This document shows positions 1 through 5,818 of a stretch of DNA of 9,471 nucleotides, one piece after another. Every line of letters begins with the position of its first letter. The stretch's first letter is position 1. A model generated the notes under the pieces. That model ran no database searches and was not told where the DNA came from. It worked only from the letters and a program-made list of their open reading frames with translations. The translations under genes and the position numbers were made by a program. Source of the DNA: Comamonadaceae bacterium (GTDB taxonomy: Bacteria; Pseudomonadota; Gammaproteobacteria; Burkholderiales; Burkholderiaceae_C); assembly GCA_947455585.1 (NCBI GenBank), contig CANGOY010000060.1, forward strand, positions 1 through 9,471, read 5' to 3'.

Positions 1-80
1 ACACCGCCTACGTCAGCAGCCAGAGTTGCTGTCCCCACGCAGCACAAAGCTGCAGCCACGCACGTTAATTTCATTTTCAT
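1..80 (-). CDS. N-terminus of an exported protein, function unknown (partial, runs off left edge)
   Basis: Only the first 26 codons are in the window, read leftwards from ATG at 80-78. The peptide begins MKMKLTCVAAALCCVGTATL and continues AADVGGV. That is a classic Sec signal peptide: a lysine-rich start, a hydrophobic stretch over residues 5-20, and a likely cut after the LAA at about residue 22. No lipobox is evident. A GGAG Shine-Dalgarno sits 9 bases before the ATG; a second in-frame ATG at 74 is possible but worse placed. The gene starts 44 bases after the sugar-binding-protein stop on the same strand, so it is probably in the same operon. By analogy with gts-type loci of pseudomonads an outer-membrane sugar porin or another periplasmic protein is plausible, but nothing visible proves it. 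It is not a permease start, which would lack this cleavable signal. Confidence 0.7.
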   Translation of the reverse strand, partial: MKMKLTCVAAALCCVGTATLAADVGG

Positions 81-106
81 TGTTTGTATCTCCAAGGTTT
101 ATGTTT

Positions 107-123
107 CAACAGTCGAGCTGCTG
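107..123 (-). other. Short hairpin in the gap after the binding-protein gene
   Basis: On the minus strand CAGCAG and CTGTTG form a 6-bp stem (one G-U pair) around a 5-base loop, starting 1 base after the gtsA-like stop codon. No T-tract follows, so it is not a standard terminator. Such hairpins after a binding-protein gene can stabilise the upstream mRNA and lower expression of the next gene; that role is inferred here and the stem is short enough to be chance. Confidence 0.3.
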
Positions 124-124
124 C

Positions 125-1372
125 TTATTTGGTGGCCGCTGCGGCGACGAGACGCTTTTGACCTTCGTCAATGCTGATCTTGTCGTCGTTCCAGAACTGA
201 CTCACCAAATCTTTGATCGCGCCTTCGGTCGCTGGCGAAATTGCCATGCCGTGGGCTACGGAAGGGACCAAACCACCTGACTTGGCGGTGTCCACGAAAT
301 CTTTGCTTGAGAGCTTGGCGCAGTCGTCAAACTTAGCCATTGACATGTTCAAGCGCACAGGGATTGAACCCTTGTTGAGATTGAACACTTCTTGGAAGTC
401 TGTGCTCATGATGGCTGCGGCCAAATCACCTTGTGCTTTTTGTGCGCTGGCATCTTTGAGCTTGAACATCGCAAACGAATCGACGTTGAAGGTGTAAGCG
501 TTGGCTGTGCCTGGGGCTGCTGCACACAAGAAGTCTTTGCCGGGCTTTTTGCCCGCGGCTACAAACTCACCCTTAGCCCAGTCACCCATGAACTGAAAGC
601 CGGCCTTGCCTTGCATGACCATGGCCGTGGCCAAGTTCCAATCGCGACCAGGAGAGGCTGCGTCGGTGTAACCCTTGATCTTGCGGAAAGTCTCGAGCGA
701 CTTTTTCATGGTGGCACTGCTCAGCGCTTTGGAGTCGAGCTTGACCAATGCCTCTTGGTAGAACTTGGCACCACCGACGCCCAACACCACCGATTCAAAA
801 GTGGTGAAGTCTTGCCAGTTTTGGCCACCGTGTGCTACAGCAATGAAGCCTGCTTTTTTGATTTTGTCTGCAGCTGCAAAAAACTCGTCGTAGTTGGCTG
901 GCATCTTGGCCACGCCAGATTTTTGCATCACTTCTGGGTTAGCCCACACCCAATTCACACGGTGCACGTTGACAGGCGCTGCCACATAACTACCTTTGTA
1001 TTTCATGACGTTGGCAACCACTTGTGGGAGCAAGCTATCCCACTTCTCCGCTTGTGCCACGCTGTCCAAGTTGGCCAACACACCCTCTTGTGCCCACTCT
1101 TGAATGGCTGGGCCTTTGATTTGTGCAGCTGAAGGTGGGTTACCTGCCACCACGCGGCTCTTCAATACGGTCATGGCGTTGTCACCACCACCGCCCGCTA
1201 CAGCGAAATCTTTCCACACATGACCTTTCGCGGCCATGATTTTTTTCAGCTCTGCGGCTGATTTGGCTTCGCCACCCGATGTCCAGTAATGCAGAACTTC
1301 GACCTCACCCGCCACAGCTGCGGACAACGACAACGCTGCTGCACAGGCCAAAAATAGTTGATTGAATTTCAT
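125..1372 (-). CDS. gtsA: Glucose/mannose-type ABC transporter periplasmic substrate-binding protein
   Basis: The product is 415 residues from ATG at 1372. It should capture a sugar in the periplasm and deliver it to an inner-membrane ABC importer. Residues 1-21 are a Sec signal peptide (hydrophobic FLACAAALSLSAAVA, likely cut AVA-GEV). The mature protein opens with VEVLHYWTSGGEA, followed by VAGGGGD and VLKSRVVAGNPPSAAQIKG, which resemble the GtsA/glucose-binding branch of the family 1 extracellular binding proteins. GRDWNLATAMVMQGKAGF and GDWAKGEF further along also fit that branch. Two mature cysteines (about C283 and C351) could pair. The start was set at ATG 1372; an in-frame TTG at 1390 would add six residues before the signal peptide. 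A GGAG lies 12 bases upstream, rather far. No permease or ATPase for it lies in the window; the next gene downstream encodes another exported protein. Sugar specificity is inferred from family resemblance only. Confidence 0.9.
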   Translation of the reverse strand: MKFNQLFLACAAALSLSAAVAGEVEVLHYWTSGGEAKSAAELKKIMAAKGHVWKDFAVAGGGGDNAMTVLKSRVVAGNPPSAAQIKGPAIQEWAQEGVLANLDSVAQAEKWDSLLPQVVANVMKYKGSYVAAPVNVHRVNWVWANPEVMQKSGVAKMPANYDEFFAAADKIKKAGFIAVAHGGQNWQDFTTFESVVLGVGGAKFYQEALVKLDSKALSSATMKKSLETFRKIKGYTDAASPGRDWNLATAMVMQGKAGFQFMGDWAKGEFVAAGKKPGKDFLCAAAPGTANAYTFNVDSFAMFKLKDASAQKAQGDLAAAIMSTDFQEVFNLNKGSIPVRLNMSMAKFDDCAKLSSKDFVDTAKSGGLVPSVAHGMAISPATEGAIKDLVSQFWNDDKISIDEGQKRLVAAAATK

Positions 1373-1400
1373 AAGTTTGTCTCGCTCCAAAGTGTTGTGA

Positions 1401-1457
1401 AACTCGAGTTAATCACTCAAGTTGATTTATTGCGACTTAATCAATCAAGTTGATTTA
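1401..1457. promoter_or_regulatory. Tandem operator-like repeats in the gtsA/fabG divergent promoter region
   Basis: Two 21-base direct repeats, 1409-1429 and 1437-1457, differ at one base (C1416 versus A1443). They share TCAAGTTGATTTA, and their centres (G1421 and G1449) are 28 bases apart. Each is built on an odd palindrome TCAA-G-TTGA; in the second copy the arms extend to AATCAA-G-TTGATT (1443-1455). A separate perfect 10-base palindrome AACTCGAGTT lies at 1401-1410, directly abutting the first repeat. The layout suggests binding sites for a dimeric transcription factor acting on the sugar-uptake gene, the divergent SDR-CHR operon, or both. The regulator is not in the window and its family cannot be assigned from the motif alone. 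Confidence 0.6.
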
Positions 1458-1476
1458 CTAGGAATATCCCTAAGAT
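1450..1476 (+). promoter_or_regulatory. Possible promoter for the SDR-CHR operon
   Basis: TTGATT (1450-1455) and TAAGAT (1471-1476) resemble -35 and -10 elements, but each is only a partial match and the 15-base spacer is short. The -35 lies inside the second operator-like repeat, so a protein bound there would block it. This is a weak prediction. Confidence 0.25.
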
Positions 1477-1501
1477 TCGAAGCCATGTTTAAACTCAAGG
1501 C

Positions 1502-2269
1502 ATGAATACAAACCACAACTCACAAGCACAGCGACTGCTGGGCAAAGTCAGCTTCATCACAGGCGCCGCGCAGGGCATTGGCTTAGCGACAGCTCTGAAA
1601 TTTGCACAAGAAGGCGCCATCGTCATCGTGTGTGACGTAAAGCAAGCTGCCGTCGACGACGCTGTGAAGCAGTGCCAGGCGATAGGCGCTCAGGCCCAAG
1701 GTTTTGTGGTGGATGTGACGCAACGCGACATGGTGGATGCTACGGTCAAGGCGGTACTCGACAAATTTGGTCGCATCGATGTGTTGGTCAACAACGCTGG
1801 CATCACACAAGATGCGCGCTTGCAAAAAATGACACTCGAACAATTTGACCGTGTGATTGATGTCAACCTGCGTGGCGTGTTCCATTGCGCACAAGCCGTG
1901 ACAGACGCCATGGTGGCGCAAGGCAGCGGCGTGATTTTGAATGCCTCATCCGTAGTGGGCATCTATGGCAACTTTGGCCAAACCAACTATGCAGCGACCA
2001 AGTTTGGCGTAATTGGTTTCACCAAAACTTGGAGCCGCGAACTGGGCCCTAAAGGCATTCGCGTGAACGCAGTGGCTCCTGGCTTTATTGCCACGCCCAT
2101 CCTCTCTACCATCCCCGAAAAAGTGATTCACGAAATGATGGACCGCGTGCCACTCAAGCGATTGGGTAAGCCCGAAGACATTGCCAACGTTTACGCCTTC
2201 TTGGCCAGTGACGAAGCGTCTTACATCAACGGTACGGTGATTGAAGTCGCTGGCGGCTTGACCGTATGA
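1502..2269 (+). CDS. fabG: FabG-type short-chain dehydrogenase/reductase (3-oxoacyl-ACP reductase family)
   Basis: A complete 255-residue classical SDR, the usual family length. The Rossmann cofactor loop TGAAQGIG is at residues 20-27, NNAG at 97-100, the catalytic tetrad is N122, S150, Y163 and K167 (in YAATK), and the PG motif is in VAPGFIATP. D45 ends the second beta strand (VIVCD), a position where an acidic residue usually favours NAD(H) over NADP(H). Family members reduce 3-oxoacyl-ACP or 3-oxoacyl-CoA, but many FabG-like paralogues act on other ketones or alcohols. This copy is not beside fabD, fabH or acpP, so a role in core fatty acid synthesis is not supported by context. It diverges from the sugar-binding-protein gene and its stop overlaps the start of the first CHR gene (ATGA). 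The start has only an AAGG one base before the ATG, too close for a good ribosome site. The symbol reflects family, not proven substrate. Confidence 0.85.
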   Translation: MNTNHNSQAQRLLGKVSFITGAAQGIGLATALKFAQEGAIVIVCDVKQAAVDDAVKQCQAIGAQAQGFVVDVTQRDMVDATVKAVLDKFGRIDVLVNNAGITQDARLQKMTLEQFDRVIDVNLRGVFHCAQAVTDAMVAQGSGVILNASSVVGIYGNFGQTNYAATKFGVIGFTKTWSRELGPKGIRVNAVAPGFIATPILSTIPEKVIHEMMDRVPLKRLGKPEDIANVYAFLASDEASYINGTVIEVAGGLTV

Positions 2270-2865
2270 GTGAGGTCAACCAGAAGCACCACAGTGCTGC
2301 GCCAAATGCACCCCAAAGCAAAACCGATTTGTTTGTGTCGTTCACACTGCTAGCCCTGCAAGGCTTTGGCGGCGTGTTGGCCGTTGTGCAGCGTGAATTG
2401 GTAGATAAAAAACAATGGCTGACCAACGATGAGTTCATCGAAGACTGGGCCGTCGCGCAAATCTTGCCCGGGCCCAATGTGGTGAACCTCGCGCTGATGA
2501 TTGGCGGGCGAAGCTTTGGCATTGCAGGCGCACTGGCTGCGCTGAGTGGCTTGCTATTGGCGCCAACCGTGTTGGTGTTATTGCTAGCGGCTGCCGTGGC
2601 AGGTGTTGCCGACACAGCCGTGGCGCAAGGCATGCTGCGCGGCATGGGCGCTGTGTCTGCCGGACTCATTGCTGCGGTGGGCATCAAGCTTATGGGCGCT
2701 TTGAAAAACAACCCCATGGGCTTGCTGACCTGCATTGGCATTAGCGCCCTCACCTTCATCGCCATTGGCTTGCTGCGCTTGCCATTGGCTTGGGTGCTGC
2801 TGAGCCTTGGCCCGTTGGCCAGCGTGTGGGCAGCGCATTGCATCAAACAGCGAGGTGTGGCATGA
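2266..2865 (+). CDS. Short-chain CHR-family (chromate transporter type) membrane protein, first of a pair
   Basis: The product is a 199-residue inner-membrane protein that is a half-size (single-domain) member of the CHR family; full ChrA proteins are about 400 residues with two such domains. After a 20-residue polar N-terminus come LALQGFGG (29-36), a QRELVDKKQWL segment (42-52) and the family motif AQILPGPNVVNLA (64-76), then three or four hydrophobic stretches to residue about 190. Paired short CHR proteins in Bacillus are known to work together in chromate export, with opposite membrane orientation. The native substrate of chromosomal copies is often unknown. The ATG lies in the fabG stop (ATGA, 4-base overlap), which suggests translational coupling; the weak GGCGG upstream fits that. 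Its own stop overlaps the next CHR gene in the same way. Confidence 0.85.
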   Translation: MSEVNQKHHSAAPNAPQSKTDLFVSFTLLALQGFGGVLAVVQRELVDKKQWLTNDEFIEDWAVAQILPGPNVVNLALMIGGRSFGIAGALAALSGLLLAPTVLVLLLAAAVAGVADTAVAQGMLRGMGAVSAGLIAAVGIKLMGALKNNPMGLLTCIGISALTFIAIGLLRLPLAWVLLSLGPLASVWAAHCIKQRGVA

Positions 2866-3458
2866 GCATCACCTTGACCTTGGCCGATTGGGGCTCGCTG
2901 TTTTTGCACTTCATATCGCTGTCGCTCTTAGCCGTGGGCGGCGCCATCACCACCGCGCCCGACATTCACCGTTACTTGGTGGATGAAATGCACTGGCTCA
3001 GCGACACGCAGTTCACATCCTCCATCGCCTTAGCGCAAGGCGCCCCTGGTCCCAACGTGATGTTCATCGCCTTGATGGGCTGGAACGTGGGGTTGAATGC
3101 AGGCGGCGGCTTGGCCGCTGGTTGGCCCGCTGTGGCATTGGCTTTGTGGGGCGTGCTCATCACCATGGTGGGCATCATGATTCCGTCATGCACCCTCACC
3201 TTTGTGGCCACGCAATGGGCACACCGCAACCGTGAGATGCTGGCCGTCAAAGCGTTTAAGAGCGGCATGGCCCCCATCGTGATTGCGTTGCTCATCGCGA
3301 CAGGCTGGCTACTTACAGGCAACCACGAAAACCCTACGCGTGATTGGCCCTTGTGGGTCTTAGCCGGTGCCACCACACTGATTGTGTGGAAGACCAAAAC
3401 ACACCTGTTACTGCTATTAGGTTTCGGCGCCCTACTAGGCGCACTAGGCTGGATCTAA
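2862..3458 (+). CDS. Short-chain CHR-family (chromate transporter type) membrane protein, second of a pair
   Basis: The product is 198 residues and is the partner of the preceding gene. SLLAVGG (21-27), a YLVDEMHWLSDTQF segment (38-51) and AQGAPGPNVMFIA (58-70) match, block for block, the corresponding positions in the first CHR protein, so both carry the full single-domain pattern and this is not one gene split by a frameshift. Hydrophobic segments cover roughly 12-30, 64-80, 86-116, 136-152, 164-176 and 181-197. I chose ATG 2862 because it overlaps the previous stop (ATGA), has GAGG six bases upstream (2852-2855), and starts the protein at the conserved region; the open frame extends to 2790 but only within the neighbouring gene. 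The two proteins probably form a heterodimer. Chromate or another oxyanion is the family substrate; for this pair it is unproven. Confidence 0.85.
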   Translation: MSITLTLADWGSLFLHFISLSLLAVGGAITTAPDIHRYLVDEMHWLSDTQFTSSIALAQGAPGPNVMFIALMGWNVGLNAGGGLAAGWPAVALALWGVLITMVGIMIPSCTLTFVATQWAHRNREMLAVKAFKSGMAPIVIALLIATGWLLTGNHENPTRDWPLWVLAGATTLIVWKTKTHLLLLLGFGALLGALGWI

Positions 3459-3475
3459 AAAACGCAGGCCGCAGT

Positions 3476-3552
3476 CTTCGGTGGTTAGGTATTGGCCGCC
3501 ACGATTTCTGGTACCCCAGCATGAGGCAGCGGCCAATACCTAACTGCCGAAG
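3476..3552. repeat. Large inverted repeat between convergent genes (24-base arms)
   Basis: The arms at 3476-3499 and 3529-3552 match at 22 of 24 positions around a 29-base centre; the core is TTAGGTATTGGCCGC and its exact reverse complement. The two imperfect positions become G-U pairs in plus-strand RNA (U3482-G3546, G3483-U3545) but A-C mismatches in minus-strand RNA, so the stem is unbroken only in the plus transcript, the 3' end of the SDR-CHR operon. CTGG/CCAG (3508-3519) can add a small hairpin at the tip. There is no T-tract directly after the stem on the plus strand; on the minus strand a run of six Ts appears only about 12 bases beyond. It may act as an mRNA 3' end structure, a factor-dependent terminator, or a dispersed palindromic repeat. 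Confidence 0.8.
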
Positions 3553-3567
3553 CGAGCTCAGAACAAA

Positions 3568-4317
3568 TTAAGAAACAGTCCGCTGACGACGTGCTTCATA
3601 CAAGCACACCCCACTGGCCACAGACACATTCAAGCTCTCGACCGCCCCAGACATCGGAATGCTGATGAGCTCGTCACACGTCTTACGCGTGAGCTGACGC
3701 ATACCATCGCCCTCTGCGCCCAACACCAATGCGGTGGGGCCTTTGAGATCAACTTGGTACAAAGTTTTAGGCGCATCATCGCTGGTGCCGATGATCCAAA
3801 TGTTGCGCTCTTTCAGCTCATTCAAGGTACGTGCCAAATTGGTCACCATGAAATAAGGTACTGTTTCTGCCGCACCGCTGGCCACTTTGGCCACCGTGGC
3901 GTTGATGCCCACAGCGTGGTCTTTAGGCGCAATCACCGCATGTGCACCCGCGCCATCTGCCACGCGCAAACAGGCGCCTAGGTTGTGCGGGTCGGTCACG
4001 CCGTCGAGCACCAAAATCAAAGGTGATTCGATTTTTTCGATGCCTTCCAGCAACTCGTCCAGCGAGTGAACCATCTTGATTTCACTCACACGCGCCGCCA
4101 CACCTTGGTGGCCGTGGCCACCCGAGAGCTTGGCCAAACGAGGGCCATCAGCCTCAATCAAACGGATACCAGCCTCGGTGGCGCGGTCCACAAATTGACG
4201 CATGCGCGCATCGCGGCGCGTGGGGTCGAAGTAAATTTCGATGACGGATTGCGGCGCTGTTTTCACGCGCACGCCAACGGCGTGAAAGCCGAAGAGAACT
4301 TTAGGGGCTGAAGACAT
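3568..4317 (-). CDS. rlmB: 23S rRNA (guanosine-2251-2'-O)-methyltransferase RlmB
   Basis: A 249-residue SpoU/TrmH-family methyltransferase, the usual RlmB length. It uses S-adenosylmethionine to methylate the 2'-OH of G2251 in the peptidyl-transferase region of 23S rRNA. The N-terminal RNA-binding domain (about 5-80) begins KVLFGFHAV. The knotted SPOUT domain carries motif 1 DGVTDPHNLGACLRVADGAG (105-124, with N112 and R118), motif 2 LVLGAEGDGMR (197-207) and motif 3 ISIPMSGAVESLNVSVA (219-235). It follows the ABC ATPase gene on the same strand. The start is ambiguous: ATG at 4317 gives the expected MSSAPKVLFG N-terminus, but an in-frame TTG at 4323, two codons earlier, lies 7 bases after AAGGG (4331-4335), a better spacing than the 13 bases to the ATG. 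The Shine-Dalgarno overlaps the last codons of the ATPase gene, so expression is probably coupled. Confidence 0.93.
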   Translation of the reverse strand: MSSAPKVLFGFHAVGVRVKTAPQSVIEIYFDPTRRDARMRQFVDRATEAGIRLIEADGPRLAKLSGGHGHQGVAARVSEIKMVHSLDELLEGIEKIESPLILVLDGVTDPHNLGACLRVADGAGAHAVIAPKDHAVGINATVAKVASGAAETVPYFMVTNLARTLNELKERNIWIIGTSDDAPKTLYQVDLKGPTALVLGAEGDGMRQLTRKTCDELISIPMSGAVESLNVSVASGVCLYEARRQRTVS

Positions 4318-4326
4318 ATGCAAGCA

Positions 4327-5031
4327 TTATCCCTTGACCTGCCCCGCCTCAATCGTGATGGCCTGATCACACCGCGCAGCCAGCTTTAAATCGTGTGTCA
4401 CCAACACCAGTGTGGTGCCCAGTTCCTTGTTGAGTTCAAACATCAAATCCATGATGCGCTCACCGCTGGCGTGGTCTAAGCTGCCTGTGGGCTCGTCAGC
4501 CAGCAACAGCGCAGGCTTGACCACAAAGGCGCGGGCCAAGGCCACGCGCTGTTGTTCGCCACCCGACAGCACTTTGTGGTAGTGGCCCAAACGTTCGCCT
4601 AAGCCGACACGCACCAGCATGTCTTTGGCGGCAGCGCGGGGGTTGGGCAAGCCAGCCAACTCCAGCGGCAGCATGACGTTTTCCAGTGCGGTCATATTGC
4701 CCAAGAGTTGAAAGCTTTGAAACACAAAGCCCACTTGACGAGCACGCACTGCGGCGCGTGCGTCTTCGTCCATCGCAAACATGTCCACGCCACCCAACCA
4801 CACCGTGCCCTGCGTGGGAGTGTCAAGCCCCGCCATGATGGACAACAAGGTGCTTTTGCCCGAGCCAGAAGCGCCCACAATGGCCAACGATTGCCGGGGC
4901 GCTAGCTGGAAGTCGATATCGCGGAGAATGTGCAATGTGCCGCTGACATCTTGCACCGATTTGGACAAATGCGAGACGGCAATCAACGGTGAAGACGATG
5001 TGGATGAATTTTCAAATGAAGGCTGGGTCAT
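4327..5031 (-). CDS. ybbA: ABC transporter ATP-binding protein, YbbA/LolD type
   Basis: A 234-residue cytoplasmic ATPase with every motif intact: Walker A GASGSGKST (53-61), Q-loop Q105 in FVFQSFQLL, signature LSGGEQQR (155-162), Walker B LLLADE (175-180) with catalytic E180, D-loop SLD, and switch H213. The sequence around HILRDIDFQLAPRQSLAIVG and NVMLPLELAG is typical of the LolD/MacB/YbbA group that drives FtsX-like permeases rather than import. The E. coli homologue next to tesA is ybbA, which is paired with permease ybbP; no permease is adjacent here, the next gene being rlmB. The ATG at 5031 shares two base pairs with the divergent tesA start. No good Shine-Dalgarno precedes it, and the frame stays open upstream to 5541 inside tesA, but that stretch looks nothing like an ABC protein, and homology starts at about residue 16. 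Confidence 0.9.
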   Translation of the reverse strand: MTQPSFENSSTSSSPLIAVSHLSKSVQDVSGTLHILRDIDFQLAPRQSLAIVGASGSGKSTLLSIMAGLDTPTQGTVWLGGVDMFAMDEDARAAVRARQVGFVFQSFQLLGNMTALENVMLPLELAGLPNPRAAAKDMLVRVGLGERLGHYHKVLSGGEQQRVALARAFVVKPALLLADEPTGSLDHASGERIMDLMFELNKELGTTLVLVTHDLKLAARCDQAITIEAGQVKG

Positions 5032-5032
5032 G
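5018..5032 (+). promoter_or_regulatory. tesA ribosome-binding site and overlapping divergent start codons
   Basis: GAAGG (5018-5022) lies 7 bases before the tesA ATG (5030-5032), an excellent spacing that fixes this start. The site sits inside codons of the ABC ATPase on the other strand, whose ATG is 5031-5029. The four bases CATG therefore carry both start codons, and the promoter of each gene must lie within the other's coding region. Confidence 0.75.
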
Positions 5033-5815
5033 AAGCGCAATGGGTTGTTGAGACGTGACTTTAACTTGGGCGCGCTGAGCGCAACTTTGCTAGGGACTTT
5101 GAGCTTTGGCAGAGCCTCGGCACAACAAAGCATCATCACCTCGACGGGCCAAGGTATGGAGGGAGAAATCACCTCGACCGGCCCGCACCGCCGCCGTGGC
5201 CAGCCCCCACAAAACAACGTACCACCGCCCGGCTCTGCACCCGCGCCGGGCACGATGCCCGCAGCCACAATTTTGGTATTGGGTGATTCGCTCAGTGCCG
5301 AGTACGGCATTCCACGCGGCAAAGGCTGGGTAGCCTTGTTGGCCGACAAACTACACGCCGAGCGCCCAGATGTGCGCGTGGTCAACGCCAGTATCAGCGG
5401 CGACACCACCGCCGGTGGTCGCTCTCGCCTACCCGCCATGCTGGACCAAGTGCGGCCTGTGCAGGTGGTGATTGAGCTAGGTGGCAACGATGCCCTGCGC
5501 GGTCTCGATTTGAACAGCACCCAAGACAACCTCGAAGCCATGATTCAAGCCTGTCGCGCAGTCAACGCACGCGTGGTGCTGGTAGGTATGCAAATACCGC
5601 CTAACTACGGGCCAGACTACAGCGCCAAGTTCTCAGTGATGTTTGCCAACCTCGCCAAAAAATACCGCACGGGCTTGGTGCCGTTTTTTCTCAAGGGCAT
5701 TGCCGACGCACCTGACGCCACCGCGCAATTTCAACCCGACCGCATCCACCCCAAAGCCGAAGCGCACCCTCGCATGTTGGCCAACGTGTGGCCCGAAATT
5801 AAAAAGAATTTATAA
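5030..5815 (+). CDS. tesA: TesA-like SGNH esterase/lysophospholipase with Tat-like signal and Pro-rich linker
   Basis: A 261-residue secreted hydrolase. SGNH blocks are clear: GDSLSAEYG (85-93, nucleophile S87), NASISGDTT (119-127, oxyanion G124), GGNDALRG (151-158, N153) and DRIHP (237-241, catalytic D237 and H240). Family members cleave acyl esters and thioesters in the periplasm (TesA is thioesterase I/lysophospholipase L1; homologues are often named arylesterase). The N-terminus has LRRDFNLGALSATLLG (7-22), matching the twin-arginine pattern, with likely cutting after ASA (31), so export may be by Tat instead of the Sec route used by E. coli TesA. Residues 32-78 are an unusual proline- and glycine-rich linker with ITSTG repeated at 36-40 and 47-51; in E. 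coli TesA the nucleophile comes about 10 residues into the mature protein, versus about 56 here. The gene is 3 bases upstream of mnmH. The start is supported by GAAGG and the signal peptide, though the frame is open back to 4781. Confidence 0.9.
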   Translation: MKRNGLLRRDFNLGALSATLLGTLSFGRASAQQSIITSTGQGMEGEITSTGPHRRRGQPPQNNVPPPGSAPAPGTMPAATILVLGDSLSAEYGIPRGKGWVALLADKLHAERPDVRVVNASISGDTTAGGRSRLPAMLDQVRPVQVVIELGGNDALRGLDLNSTQDNLEAMIQACRAVNARVVLVGMQIPPNYGPDYSAKFSVMFANLAKKYRTGLVPFFLKGIADAPDATAQFQPDRIHPKAEAHPRMLANVWPEIKKNL

Positions 5816-5818
5816 ACC

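Noticed and set aside
392..1132. Plus-strand open frame of 246 codons inside the sugar-binding-protein gene
   Set aside because: Antisense to a gene with clear signal peptide and family motifs; high His, Cys and Val content and no ribosome site indicate a shadow.
2226..2909. Minus-strand open frame of 227 codons opposite the first CHR gene
   Set aside because: Its Ala/Pro/Ser/Met-rich composition mirrors the hydrophobic codons of the membrane protein on the other strand; no start signal or motif.
2266..3458. A single full-length ChrA gene broken by a frameshift
   Set aside because: Each half has its own start with a coupled ATGA overlap, its own complete CHR motif set and about 200 residues, as in natural short-chain CHR pairs.
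3484..3544. Integron attC site: GTTAGGT and ACCTAAC match the consensus half-sites GTTRRRY and RYYYAAC
   Set aside because: In attC the RYYYAAC element comes first and GTTRRRY last; here the order is reversed, and the symmetry means this holds on both strands. No integrase or cassette-like gene is nearby.
5032..5541. Open minus-strand frame extending the ABC ATPase upstream to 404 codons, suggesting a fusion or antisense gene
   Set aside because: The extension lies opposite tesA, has no domain-like or conserved pattern, and tesA has all SGNH motifs. It looks like a codon-bias shadow.
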